A stretch of 64,000 nt of DNA from Nymphaea colorata (taxonomy: Eukaryota > Streptophyta > Magnoliopsida > Nymphaeales > Nymphaeaceae): the NCBI RefSeq assembly GCF_008831285.2, contig NC_045147.1, positions 9,456,334-9,520,333 on the forward strand, read 5' to 3'. A program made the position numbers and the translations under genes. This document shows, in pieces, positions 24,951 to 38,200 of this stretch (positions are counted from its first letter, which is position 1; each line of letters begins with the position of its first letter). The notes beneath the pieces were generated by a model. That model was not told the DNA's origin and searched no databases. It worked only from the letters and a program-made list of their open reading frames with translations.

Positions 24951-26351
24951 CAACAAAGGCATCATGATTCTTTGGACTGACCTTTGGTTTTGTGTCCGCC
25001 CAGATGTGAAGAATGGTTTTTCTAGTGCATTTTTACTTGCACTTAATTTTTTCGTGTTAGTAAAAAGTACCCCCTTTTTTAGTAGCGAGCCCTGATCTCC
25101 TTTAGGAAATTGGTGTGCATCCACTTATTGACTATATCGACAGTCGATTGCGCAGCAGTAGCTCACACCTCTTGCTCACCCTTGCACTATATAAAAATGA
25201 TTTCACTATTAACCACAATGAGCTGGAACGTTCAGGCAATCAAAAATCAAAGTGAGGTAGTCACAATGGGATAGCAAAAAATTTCTTTTAGCCAGTCATA
25301 CGACTGGTGAAAAGCACAAGCCATATGGTCATCATCTCACATGTCTTTCCAATTTAGGTTTTCATGTTCTGTTGCATTTATCAACCAATACTCTAAGGGG
25401 GGTTGGTGCAATGGATAGGGCAGGATTTAGTGGACGGTCAATCTCCCTTTCTAGCTCTTGGGGCATCAACTTCATGTTGTGTAAAGAGGAAAATTTGATA
25501 TGTAAACTGAAGCAAAGTAGTAATTTCATCCCGAAACATTGAAAACATGCATTCTACCTAAGGGGATGGGGAGAAAAGTAGGGGTTTCGGTTCTCTTGTC
25601 GGGTGTACTTCCTGCTTACCAAATAATGTATACATAGATATCATTAAAAAAAAAAAAACTAAATGAATTATACATGCCTCTAGTTGTGGATAAAAATACA
25701 TCAAATAAAAACCTTCCTAAACTGAATCATAGTGCCCTTTGGGGGCATTATTATTACATGAACATCTTTCAAAGATCAAAGCAGGCTAGGTTCTAGCATT
25801 CCATGGACCTTCTCCTTTTTGGGGGACAAATTTATGGAATATTAATGCAATGTTCATGTTACCAAACACCCCGTTAAATTTTCATATCATTAAAGTTATG
25901 TCAAACTTTTGTTTTTTTATCTTGATTTAATGATCAGTTAGAACTTAATACAAATAGATTGATTTTTAAATCCATTCAATTGATCTCTTAAACTATTGTT
26001 TCACAATGCTATTGTTCAAACTTACGGAAGTCTTTACCCATCAACCACAAAAAAAAAAAAAAAATCATGTGTAATTTGATGTGTTTGTGTAAGTGAGATT
26101 CACAAACAATCTAAAATACATATTAGAGAATAATTTTACTGCCAGCACCTTAGCATAATGACCTCTAATAATTTGGCTGATCAAGTTAACATGATCAATG
26201 CACAAGTAAATTATCATAAATCCTGACATCATTAATATTATAATAGATCATGTGTAAAATCTAATAGATTCATCATTTTAACAAAATAGTTTTGCTAATG
26301 TTTCACATAAAGTACTTCATATCATTATAAAAATATATAATATTTCCATTA

Positions 26352-27321
26352 GGGGCCATTTGATGGCCTGGAAAAGAACTGTAGCAGAGGAGATAAAATT
26401 CAAATTTTTAAAATTTTTCCTTCTTCATCAAACGTGGAAATTTTTTTTGCCCGTTAAAGGTGGAAACGGAAAAATAGAAATATCTTTCCAGCCAAAGGGG
26501 TGGAAAAATATTTCTGAAATTTTTTTTTTACCATTACGAGGAAGAAAGGACGCGGAGGAAGGAGGAAGGAGAAAGAAGGAGGAAGCAGGGAAGGAGGGAG
26601 GAGGAAGAAGGGAAAGAGGGCGGAGGAAGAAGGGAGGAAAGGAAGGGAAAGAGGGAGGAGAAAGAAGGGAGGGAGGAGGAAGAAGGGAAGGAGGGAAGAG
26701 GAAAAAGGGAAAGAGGTCGAAGGAAGAAGGGAGGAAGGGAAGGGAGGCGGAGGAAGAGGGAGGAGGAAAAAGGAGGAAGGGAAGGGAGGCGGTCCAGGGG
26801 AGGCAGAGGGAGGAGGAAGGGAAGGGAGGCAGAAGAAAGAAAAGAGGGCGGACAAAGAAGGGAGGGAGGAGGAGGCGGACGAAGAAGGGAGGGAGGAGGA
26901 AGAAGAGAAGGGAGCGAGGAGGAAGAAGAAGGGCTTACCATGGGTTTCTTCCTCCCTCCCTTCCCTTCCCTTCCCTTCTTCCTCCTCCTTCTTCATCCTC
27001 CTCCCTCCCTTCCCTTCCCTTCCCTTCTTCCTCCTCCTCCTTCTTCTTCCTCCTCCCTTCCCTTCCCTTCTTCCTCCTCCTCCTTCCTCCTCCTCCCTTC
27101 CCTTCCCTTCTTCCTCCTTCTTCCTCCCTCGCTCCCTTCTTCCTCCTCCCTCCTTCCTCCTTCTTCCTCACCATTTCCACCAAACATAGAAATTTTTTTC
27201 CAGAAAAGTAATTCCTCTATAACAAACACAAGGTGGTTTTGGCAATATAGAATTTTCTTTCCCATTCATCAATTCCAGAAATTTTTTTCCATTTCCATAT
27301 TTCCATCCATCAAACGGCCCC
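26352..27321. mobile_element. PIF/Harbinger-like foldback element with homopurine/homopyrimidine core
   Basis: Terminal inverted repeats are GGGGCCATTTGATGG (26352-26366) and CCATCAAACGGCCCC (27307-27321), 14 of 15 matching. They are flanked by the 3-bp target duplication TTA (26349-26351 and 27322-27324). Copy B has the uninterrupted site CCATTAGGGGTGCCAAAG at about 34365-34382. Sub-terminal arms (26367-26540 and 27173-27306) are also loosely complementary (GGAAA/TTTCC-rich). The core is a purine tract of about 395 nt (GGAAGAAGGGAGGAGG-like, 26541-26935), then a short spacer near 26936-26944, then about 228 nt of pyrimidines, so the element can fold into a very long hairpin. The long ORFs here (up to 283 residues) are Lys/Arg/Glu/Gly or Ser/Pro/Leu low-complexity artefacts. 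No transposase is present. Confidence 0.85.
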
Positions 27322-28054
27322 TTAGGGTTGCCAAAGTAGGGATTACATAATTGTGGGTGCCAAAGTGGAAAACCAGTCTTCCAACCTATAATATCTAAGA
27401 TCTTTATAAATATCTACTTATAGAATGTCATTTCCTGTATCTAGATAAGTATTTTGTGTTGGGGAGAAGTTATCTAGATAACATTCATAAATAAATAACT
27501 TCATCCTAAAGAAATTAATGCCTTAATTTTTATCCACCTTAAGTTGTAGAAGCAATACATAGTGAAGGGTTTGCTTTAGGAAACTTCTACCACAAGTCTC
27601 TTCTCTCCTTTGCCACACTCTCTCTCCTCTAGCTCCAAAAGCTATTTGAGCTTTCAGGTGAGCTTATGAAGATTGTATGCCTCTTTGATTAAAGATAATA
27701 TGAAACTTTTTATTTTTACTCTAACATGTGTTAGGATTGCTGATGTAGCTTTCACCTTGCAAACATTGAGCTGCAGCATCAAAACAAATGTCGATCTAAC
27801 ATTTGTAAAAGTGGCATCATTGTTAAAGCAGTGATACTTTTGTACATTGTCCCTACATCAAGCTGCAATGATACAATGCTCTTGTAGAACAATGTTGTTG
27901 AAGCAATGTTTCGACTTTCTTTTACAGCGTTGCAGTTGCAACGATGCTCTTGTATATCATCTTAGCTCACTGCATCGATGCAGTTAGTCACAGTGCTACT
28001 GCAAACAACAATGCACTTGTACATCATTGTATCTGCAAGTAGGTGATAATTTCA

Positions 28055-28518
28055 TGTTGGAGAAAATTTGAAGAAAAATGGAAGAGATATAAAGACTAGA
28101 GGCATGTCCAAAGGGGTGGTCATTTTAGAACTTCAATCCCCCTGCTTAGAATTCTATTCCCATGTTGCAAAAGGGATGATGCAATTACATTCCCACGATA
28201 CAACTCTACTAATGCATCAAGAGCTCTTTGTATCGCACACGCACAAGAGCTCTACTATACAGAAGATCTTCGCTCAGATTACCAATGCTAAACAGAAAGC
28301 AAAAGACCTTAATTTTATACGTATTGAAAAAAGACAACTCTCCATGAAAACCCCAAGCATTGCAACCTTTTAAAATGAAGAATCACAACTTTTGAGTCAA
28401 TAAACATACTCTTTCAATACCAACCATTTCATGAAAGAGCACATGTAAAAAGACACAACATTTAGGAAACAATTTATTTATTTTATTTTTAAAATATTTA
28501 TTTTGAAACTTTATAACA
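28055..28518 (-). repeat. 3' LTR of copia element in copy A
   Basis: Read on the minus strand it starts TGTTATAAAG at 28518, directly after a PPT-like stretch (AGTTGGGGAC, 28519-28528), and ends TTCTCCAACA at 28055. It is homologous to 34840-35268 in copy B and, in the opposite orientation, to 49554-50000. The TG...CA ends and the PPT position support the boundaries. Confidence 0.7.
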
Positions 28519-31500
28519 GTCCCCAACTAGTTTCAAAATGTAGTCAAACTAGCTGACTTAAAGTTATGCACAAGTAAGGACATCTTAAAGACTTGAATCC
28601 TTCTGTAGTGCTAGATACTTAAATTGACGAAGGGACTTGGTGGACTTACTTGAACCAAGCTCTTTTTTGTATTAATCTAAAATTTCTACCACACTTAACC
28701 TTAAAGATTTCATGTGTAAATTTTCACTTGACACATTATAGAGGATATGCTAATCTTGGAATCTATGACTGCTCTAGAGAATCACCTTTTCTCATAAGAA
28801 GCAGCTCAAACTTCCACACTCATGTATGTGAGTTTAACGAAGTCTACTTTCTTCTGCCTTAAGGCACATAAACTAATCAAGAGACCAACCCTCAAATAGG
28901 TATAGATAGAAAGCACACATGATGAATGTGTTCTTGCTTAAACTTCTACACTCATATATGTGAGTTTAACGAAGTCTACTTTATTTTGCCTTAAGGCATA
29001 TAAACTAATCAAGAGACAAACCCTAAAAAAAATATAGATACAAAGCACACATCATGAATGTGTTCTAAAAAATTGTGCTTATTCACAAACCCAATATTGA
29101 TTAATTCACCATTGAATGTAGGCATGAGGGATCTCCATCACATTGTGTTGGTTTACACCAATACGAGACTTTAAAGACAATAATCTCATTCCCCTCTATG
29201 TTTTAAATATATTTTTTCAATGGATCAGCCAAATTTGGCATGACTTCACATATTTAAGTTATATCACATTGCCATCAATCATTTGTCTTATAAAAGTGTC
29301 TTATACTCATACATATGGACTTTTAATTATACTTTAAATTTCCTATCTTGCATATTGCTGATGAATTATTATAAAATATGGAGATCATAGGAATAAGTTT
29401 TCTTCTAGTGGAATGTCAACTAACATATTTTTAAGCCACTCAAGCTTCTCTACAAGCAGATTCCAGAGCAATAAATTTTGATGCCATAGTGAAAATATCG
29501 GCTTGTTTCTTTGATCCCAAGAAATTTCTCCACCTCAAAAAGTGAGTACCCATCCACTATTGGATTCAGAATTTTCTAAGTCTATATTCTAACATGCACA
29601 ACTAAACCTTTCAATTATTTCTGGAAACTCGGTATAATGCAAAGTATAATCTTTAGTATGTTTTAAGTATTTTAAAATTATATTCACCACATTCCAACAT
29701 TTTTGTCCAGAAATATTAGTATATATACATGACTTCTTCAATACTTATGCTATATTAAGTCTACTACAATTCATAAATTACATAAGACTACCAACAATAT
29801 CCTGTCTAAACTAGAAGTCAATTTCAATTTTGGGTCGTCATACAACATATACAAAGGAGCACAATCACCAATAACATATTCTCGAAGAATTTTTCAGCAT
29901 AATGAAATTGACTTAAAATGATACTATTTTCATTTTGAAATATTATAAGTACAAGAATTTTATCCATAATTCTTAAATCTTTGATATTAAATGTGGAAAG
30001 ATAAAAATCTTCTAATTTCATTTGTGCAATCAATATCGAATCCTAATATTAACATATCATGTACATAAAGATATGATAACAATAGAATTTTGAAGTACTT
30101 TATTTTACACATATTTGTCACCATAATGAATTTTGAAACCATAAACTATTAAATACTATTGTTTAGAGGCTTGTTTTAACTAACACAAAGGCTTCTTTAG
30201 TTTAAATACTTCATGTTCTTGTCCTTGTACTATGAAACAATCAGGTTGTTTCCTATATACCTCTTCATCAAGAATGCAATTCAAAAAGGTAGTTTTTACA
30301 TCTATTTGATGGATTTCAAGTTTATATTTGGCAAGAATAACAATTAAAAAATTAATAATAGCAATTCTTATTACTAGAGCAGAAATGTCCAAGAAGTCAA
30401 TTCCTTAATTTTGTTTAAAACCATTAGCAACATGACCAGCTTTAAACTTTTCAATTGAATCATCTACTTTGGATTTCTTTTTGAAAATCCTCTTGCAACC
30501 AATAGATTCTAAACCTGGTGGTAAGTCAACTATTTTCCATACATTATTAGACATAATTGAATCCATATCATTTATTGCTTCTTTCCAAAATGCAACATCT
30601 TGAGAAGACAAAGCTACTTACAGTGACAAAAAATTATGTTCTATGAAAAACATATAAAAGTCAAAATCAAAATTTTTTGTTCTTTTAATAATTTTGCTTT
30701 GTCTAAATGCATCTTCATTGTTCCCAATATGAAAGTCATCATAAACAAATTAACATAATCGTGATTCAAATTAATCATTTTGTCTACCATGAAGTCAAAC
30801 ATCAAAAACATTTTTATGCTTAACAAAAAATACATCTTGAGATTCAATAATCCTATCTTTAGCAATGCCAACAAATTTATATGTTTTATTATGTTCAAAA
30901 TCTCCAATAAAGGCACATTTAAAAGCTTTAGGTCATGATTTTTTTCTTTTGAAATTCTTATATATGCTATACAACTCATACACGACAAATAATTTAAGTT
31001 AGTTTCTTATCATGCCAAAGTTCATGAGAAGATTTATTTAATATAGAATATGGTACTCTAAGAATATAACAAGTAGATAGTAAAGCTACACCCCACATGT
31101 TAGTATAAAGAACATTATTAAGATGCATTTCATCATTTCTATAGGGGTTCTACTTTTTCTTTCAGCTACTCCATTCATTGGAGAGGTTTTAGCAACAATA
31201 ATTTGATTAGCTATTCTATTATCTTCACAATTTTTAAAATTCAGCTCCTAAGTGTTCACTTCCTCTATCCATTTTCAAGTTAATAATTTTGGTTTTACAT
31301 ATATTTTATACTTTAGTAATATAAAGGATAAATTTGAAAAAGCACCATATTAATGTTCCATTAAATAAACATAACAAAATTTAGAATAACCACTTATAAA
31401 TGTTATAAAATACTAATTCTCACCACGCGATGAAATATTATTTATATCACACACAACAGAATGAATGAGTTGAAGCAATTCATATTCTTTATCAATATTA

Positions 31501-31909
31501 GAAAAAGACAATCAAGTTATTTTAGTATGCATGCAATTTTTGCATTTTTTGTCATGATTAAAAATGAAATTGACTTGGTAATAAACCAAGTTTATCCACA
31601 TTGTCAATGTTTTGATAATTAATATGACATGATCTGGAATGCCAAAAAGAAAAAGAATCCACCATATAAGCAAAATGAATATCATTATTGATACTGATTT
31701 TGAACATATCATTGATAGAAAAACCCTTTTCTACAAAAAGTTTTCTCTTTGGTTATAGATATAACCTTAGAATTAATAACAATCTTAAAACCATTTCGAG
31801 ACAAAAAATTTGTCAAGAACAATTTTTTCTGCACTTTGGGGAGTAGTTGATATTTTCTAGTGTTAGGATCTTCATAGAGATAAACTATAGTACTAGTTAA
31901 TTTGTGCAT
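28519..31909 (-). pseudogene. Copia pol remnant in copy A (RNase H, RT, integrase end)
   Basis: Minus-strand pieces appear in the expected order. An INT/RT linker region lies at 31909-30641. The RT start lies at 30611-30405 (DVAFWKEAINDMDSIMSNNVWKIV, FKAGHVANGFKQ). The RT core lies at 30392-30180 (HQIDVKTTFLNCILDEEVY). The RT thumb lies at 30033-29824, and traces of the RNase H entry at about 29700-29600. Every block is interrupted by stops or frame changes, and no YVDD-containing open segment survives. Gag and protease are absent because the copy is cut at about 31900, where duplication copy B begins. Confidence 0.8.
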
Positions 31910-32010
31910 ATTTATGTTTATTAGTCCTCACGTTTATTAGAAAACTACTTAATCCAACTTAATTAGAAAATAAAATGAGATAAACTTTAAACATCACATG
32001 GTTATATATT

Positions 32011-32247
32011 TGGCACCTGAATAAACACTTTGCTTCAAAAAGTACTTCAATATTTGCTTCTCGCTGCAAGACTTTTCAGGTGATGGACATTTGCAACAGT
32101 GTCTCTCCATCAAATCACACACACACACATATATATGGCACCTGAATAAGAACCCTCACTTTGCTTCAAAAAGTACTTCAAGATTTGCCTCTCGCTACAA
32201 GACTTTTAAGGTGATGGACATTTGCAACAGTGTCTCTCCATCAAATC

Positions 32248-32318
<71 letters not shown>

Positions 32319-32445
32319 GCTCCTGAATAAGAACCTTCAGTTTGCTTCAAAAAGTACTTCAAGATTTACTTCTCCCTGCAAGACTTTTCAAGTAATGGAC
32401 ATTTGCAGCATTGTCTCTCCATCAAATCACTCACACACACACGCG

Positions 32446-32486
<41 letters not shown>

Positions 32487-32620
32487 GGCACCTGAATAAG
32501 AACCCTCACTTTGCTTCAAAAAGTACTTCAAGATTTGCTTCTCACTACAAGACTTTTCAGGTGATGGACATTTGCAGCAGTGTCTCTCCATCAAATCACA
32601 CACACACATACACATATATG
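32011..32620. repeat. Fourfold minisatellite with (CA)n/(TA)n seams
   Basis: Four units begin TGGCACCTGAATAA (or a close variant) at 32011, 32136, 32316 and 32486. Each contains AAAAAGTACTTCAA, AAGACTTTT and TCTCTCCATCAAATCAC and closes in a (CA)n and/or (TA)n microsatellite of varying length (12 to about 65 bp). Copy A has a single unit at about 24193-24313. Frames here (up to 89 residues) are repeat artefacts. Confidence 0.85.
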
Positions 32621-34839
32621 CAATCAAGTTAGGGCTGGTGTGTCAGACTTCCTACCATAAAATCCTGCTCCAACAGATTAAAATAGACCAGTGAAATCTG
32701 CACGAGTTAGTGCTCCAACTAACTACGAAACTTGGAAACATTTTTCCTGTATATACAAAAACACTAAACATGAGGTAAACGCCACAGTTTCTTGTTCCTT
32801 TCAGCCATTCATTACAGTATAACCTCTCTCCACAACTGACAGGCTTGCCAACTTTACGTGACACTTTGCTTCATCATTTTCTAATGCATTGAACTTGCTA
32901 GTGATCATATTCACCGTGAACAATACAACAACAAAGGCATCATGATTCATTGGACTGACCTTTGGTTTCGTGTCATTCCATATGCCAATAATGGTTTTCT
33001 GGTGCATTTTTACTTCCATTTAATTTTTTATGTTAGTAAAAAGTACCCCATTTTTATTAATAGTGATCCCTCATTCATTTAGAAAATTGTTGTGCATCCA
33101 TTTCTTGGCTATATCAACAGCCAATGGCACAGCAATAGCTCACACTACTCACTTACCCTTGAACTATATAAAAATGTTTTCATTATTAAGGACAATTGGC
33201 TGGAAATTTAGGCCTCAAAATCAAAGTGAGGTGGTCACAACAAACAGATAGCAAAAACTTTCTTTTAGCCAACCACAATACAGGTGATGAACACAAGCCA
33301 TGTGATGATAATCGTGCATATGTTTCCAATTTAGGATTTTATGTTCCATTTCATTAATCAACCAACATATAAATATGATCCCCAAGGGGGTTTGTGATGG
33401 GGCAGGGGTTGGTAGGTAGTCATTTTCCTTTTTGAGCTCTCAGGGAATCAACTTCATGTGCTAGAAAGGAGGGAATCAATATGAAAGTTGAAGCATAGTA
33501 GGAGTGTCATCGAGAGACACCAAAAACATGTCTGGTACCTAGGGGATGGGATGAAAGATGGGGGTTTGGGCTCTGTTGTGGGGTGGTAAGATCTCCATGC
33601 TTACCTAATAATGTATACATAAATATCATTAAAATAAAAGAAAACAAAATGAATGATATATGTTTCTAGTTGTGGATAAAAATGCATCAAATATAAACTT
33701 TTTTAAAATGAATCACAACACTATTGAGGGGCATTATTGTCATATGAACCTGTTTCAAAGATTGAAGCAGACCAAGTTCTAGCGTTCCCTAATTTTTTTG
33801 GACAAATTTATGGTATATTAATGCAATGTTCATGCTATGAAACACCCTTTAAATTGTCTTATCATTAAAGTCATGTCAACCTTCTTTATCTTGATCTTGA
33901 TCAATTAAAACTTAATACAAATAGATTGACTTTTAAATCCATTCATTTGATGTATTAAGCTATTGTTTTAAATTGTTGTGTTCCAAACTTACAAAAATCC
34001 TTATCCATCAACCTGTACAATTAAAAAAAAACCCAAAAAAGTCATGTGTAGTATCAAATTGTGATAAAAATAAAATAAAATATGATGCATTTGTGCAAGT
34101 GAGATTCACAAATGATCTCAAATACATATTAGAGAATAATTTTACTATCAAAGCCTTAGCATGATGACCTCTAATAATTTGGCTGATCAACTTAATGTGG
34201 TCAATGCACAACTAAATCATCAGAAATTCTCCAACGTAAACAATATTGATGATGTTATTATATGACATCAATATTATAATAGATGCAACATTTTAACAAA
34301 ATAATTTTGCTAATGTTTCACATAAAGTACTTCCCTATCATTAGAAAAATATGTAATCTTTCCATTAGGGGTGCCAAAGTGTAAAACTAGTCTTTCATCC
34401 CATAATATTTAAGAACTTTATAAATATATACTTATATAATGCCATTTCATATATCTAGATAAGTATTTTATGTCGATGAAAAGTTGTCAAAATGACATTC
34501 ATAAATAAGGTCCTAAAAAAAGTAATAGTTCAATATTTAGCTACCTTAAGTTGTAGATGCAATATAGGATCATATAAAATTTTCTATTTTCAGTCAAAGA
34601 TGTTTTAAGGTTACTGATGTTGCTTCTTTACATCCATATGTTGAGCTACAATGTTAAAACAAGCATCAATATAGCATTGGTAAAAGTGGTGTCATTGCTA
34701 AATTAATGACACTTGCCTACATTGTCACTGCAACAAGCATGCTCAACGGTCTTGTATAATGATGTTGCTGCAGTGATGCTTCGATCCTCTTTTACAGTGT
34801 TGTAGTTGCTAAAATGCTCTTGTATATAATCATTGTATA

Positions 34840-35268
34840 AAGCCTAGAGGAATGTCCTAAAGGGCACTCTTTTAGAACTTCATTCATCCCACTTGGAATT
34901 CTATTCCCAAGTTGCAAAAGGGACGATGCAACTACATTTCCATGCTACAACATGGCCAACACATCAAGTGATCTCTGTCTCGCATACACACAAGAGCTCT
35001 ACTATACGGAAAAAGTATGCTCTAATGGTCAATGCTAGACAAAGCGCCAAAAATCTAAATTTTATAAGTATTTAAAAGACACAACTCTTCATGAAAAACC
35101 CAAACATCGCAACCTTTCAAAATGAAGAGTCACAACTTCTGAGAAAAAACGTACCCTTCCATAGCCTACCTTTTCATAAAAAAGGCACATATGAAAAGAC
35201 ACAACATTTAGAAAAAAAATTATTTATTTATTTTAGTTTTAAATTATTTAGTTTGGAACTTTTTGACA
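34840..35268 (-). repeat. 3' LTR of copia element in copy B (end-truncated)
   Basis: Minus-strand start TGTCAAAAAG at 35268, homologous to 28518-28055. The terminal CTCCAACA portion is missing: host-like ATCATTGTAT at about 34838 passes directly into AAGCCTAGAGG. Confidence 0.6.
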
Positions 35269-38200
35269 TTCATTCACTAGTTTCACAATGTAGTTAAATT
35301 ATCTGACTAAAAGTTATGTATAAGTAAAGACATCTTACAAACTTAAATCCTTATGTAGTGATAGAAACATAAATTGATTAAGAGACTTGGTGTACTTAAA
35401 CCACGCTCCTTTTTGTCTTAATCCAAAATTTTTACCTTCAACACAACTTTTTTGTGTTAATTTTCAATTGGCACATTGTAGAGCCATGTTTTAAGCTTGG
35501 ATTCATGAGTGCTCTAGACAGTCACTTTTTTTCATAAAAAGAAGCTCAAGCTTTTACACTCATATAGGTGAGTTTAATGAAGTCTACTTTCTTCTGCCTT
35601 AAGGGCCTAAGGCACATAAACTAATTGAAAAAATATTTATCAACCCTCAAAAAATTGCATATGGCAAGCACTCATCATGAATGAGTTCCCAATCATTATG
35701 CTTAACCACAAACCCAATATTGATTTATTCACCATTGAGTGTAGGCATGTGAGATCTCCATCACACTATATTGGTTTTTATCAATATGGGTCTTTAATGA
35801 CTTTAACCTCATCCACGTTGATGTTTTAGATATAATATTTTTTGAAAGGGCATTTGTCAATGGATCAACCAAATTTTGGCATCAATATCACATTGTCTTT
35901 AATCATTTGTCAACTATGTCTTAGACTCATATATCTGAACTTTTTATACTTTAACTTTCCTTTCGTCCATATTGCCAATGGATTATCACAAAATATGGAG
36001 AGCATAGGAATAGATTTAGTGGAACATCAATGAACATATTTTTAAGCCACTTAGCTTCTCTATAAGTAGATGCCAAAACAAATAAATTTTGATTCTATAG
36101 TGAAATGAATTATATAGGTTTCTCCACCTCCAAGAGTAAGTACCTGTCCACTATTACGTCTAGAATCTTTTGAGTCTATATTCTGACATGCATATCTAAA
36201 CCGTTCAATTATTTCTAGAAACTCGGTATAATGCAAACCATAATCTTCAGTATGTTTCAAGTACTTTAAAATTATATTCACCACATTCCAATATGGTTGT
36301 CCAGGATTATTAGTATACCTACTTAACTTATTCAAAGCTTATGCTATATCAAGTCCAGTACAATTCATACATACACGAGTACCAACAATACTAGCATACT
36401 TTATTTGATTTATGCTTTCGTCTGAATTAAAAGTCAATTTCAAAGTGGATCACAAAGGGTATATATAGAAGCATTATCACCAATACCATATTTATGGAAA
36501 ACTTTTTCAACATAATAAGATTGACTTAAAATGATACTATTTTCATTTCAAAATATTGTAAGTCTAAGAATTGTATCCATAATTCCTAAATCTTTCATAT
36601 TAAAATATGAAAGATAAAAATATTTTAGTTTCATTTGTGCAATCAATATCATATCCTAATATTAACATATCATTTACATAATGACAAATGTTAACAATAT
36701 AATTTTGAACTACTTTATTTTGCACACATTTGTCACCATAATGAATTTTGAGATCATAAACTATTAAAGTACTATCAAACTTTTCATGCCATTGTTTAGG
36801 GGCTTGTTTTAACCCATAATAAAGACTTCTTTTTTATGTTTTTGTCCTTGTACTACGAAACCCTCAAGTTGTTTCCTATACATCTTTTCATCAAGAATGC
36901 CACTCAAAAGGGTAGTTTTGACATCCATTTGATGGATTTCAAGTTTATATGGTAGCAATGGTAATTAAAATTTTAACAATAGCAATTCTTCTTACTGGAG
37001 CAAAAGTGTCCAAGCTTCCTTCATTTTGTTTAAAACCATTAGCAACACTAAGGGCACTAAAATTTTCAATTGAATCATCTGCTTTTAATTTCTTTTTGGA
37101 AATCCTCTTGCAACCATAGATTCTAAACCAGGTGGTCAGTCAACTAGTTTCTATACATTATTAGACATAATCGAATCCATTTCATCATTTTTTGTCTCTT
37201 TCCAAAATGCAATATCACAAGAAGACAAAGATTCGTGAAGTGTAAAGGGTCATTTTCTTGGAAAAACATATAAAAGTCAAAATTAAATTTTGTTGTTCTT
37301 TTGTCTAAGTGCATCTTTATTATTGTTGGTATTAAAGTCATCATGAATGGATTAACATGTTCATGATTCAAATAGCTAATAACATTTTGTCTATCATGAA
37401 AACAAAGATCACAAATATTTTTATGCTCAACTAAAGACACATCTCGAGATTCAATAATCATATGATTAGCAATGTCAACAAATCTATATGTTCTACTATT
37501 TTTTGAATCTCCAGGCAAATTTAAAAGCTTTAAGTCTTACCTTTTTTTTCTTTTGAAATTCTTACACCTACCTTTCTTTCTTTTGAAATTCTTATATATG
37601 CTAAACAAACCTATGCATGAAAAACAATTTAAGTTAATTTCTTGTCATATCAAAGTTCATAAGGAGATTTGTCTAATTTTATGGTACTCTAAGAATATAA
37701 CAAGAAAATATTAAAGCTTCATCCCAAGACCGGTATTATGAAGCATAACATTCATAATTTCTACAATGTTTTTTTTTTCTTTTGGCTACTCCATTTTGTG
37801 GAAGGGTTTTAGTGGCAATAGTTTGATATACTATTTCACTATCTTCACAAACTTTTAAATTCATCTCCTAAGAGCTCACTTTCTCTATCCATTTTCAACT
37901 ATAAATTTTGGATTTAAATCTATTTTGTACTTCAATAATATAGAGAGAAATTAAAAAAAAATCAGATTTATGTTTCATTAAATAAACATAACAAAATTTA
38001 GAATAGCCACCTATAAAAGTTATCAAATACTAATTTCCACCATGAGATGAAATGTTATCCATATCACACACATCAGAATGAATGAGTTCAAGCAGTTCAT
38101 AGTCTTTATCAACAATAAAAAAAGGCAATCTAGTTATTTTAGTACAACAAAATTTGCATTTTTTGACATGATTAAAATAAACTGAGTTTATCCATATTGT

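Larger units (their letters stand above)
24104..31930. repeat. Tandem segmental duplication, copy A
   Basis: Nearly the whole interval has a collinear, diverged counterpart at 31941 to about 39430. Matching landmarks: AATTAGAAAATAAAAT at about 24137 and 31962; CTTTGGACTGACCTTTGGTT at 24971 and 32954 (one mismatch); TCTAGATAAGTATTTT at about 27440 and 34456; GAACATATCATTGATAG at about 31701 and 38297. Copy A is host DNA (24104-28054) followed by a minus-strand copia element truncated at about 31900. It differs from B by two DNA-transposon insertions. The left edge is judged from where similarity begins and may be off by tens of bases. Confidence 0.8.

Noticed and set aside
26360-27211. 283-codon ORF and overlapping Ser/Pro/Leu-rich ORFs on both strands
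   Set aside because: Translations of the homopurine/homopyrimidine core of a MITE; low complexity in every frame.
32091-32632. ORFs of 66-89 residues rich in Ile-Tyr or His-Thr
   Set aside because: Translations of (TA)n and (CA)n microsatellites in the minisatellite.
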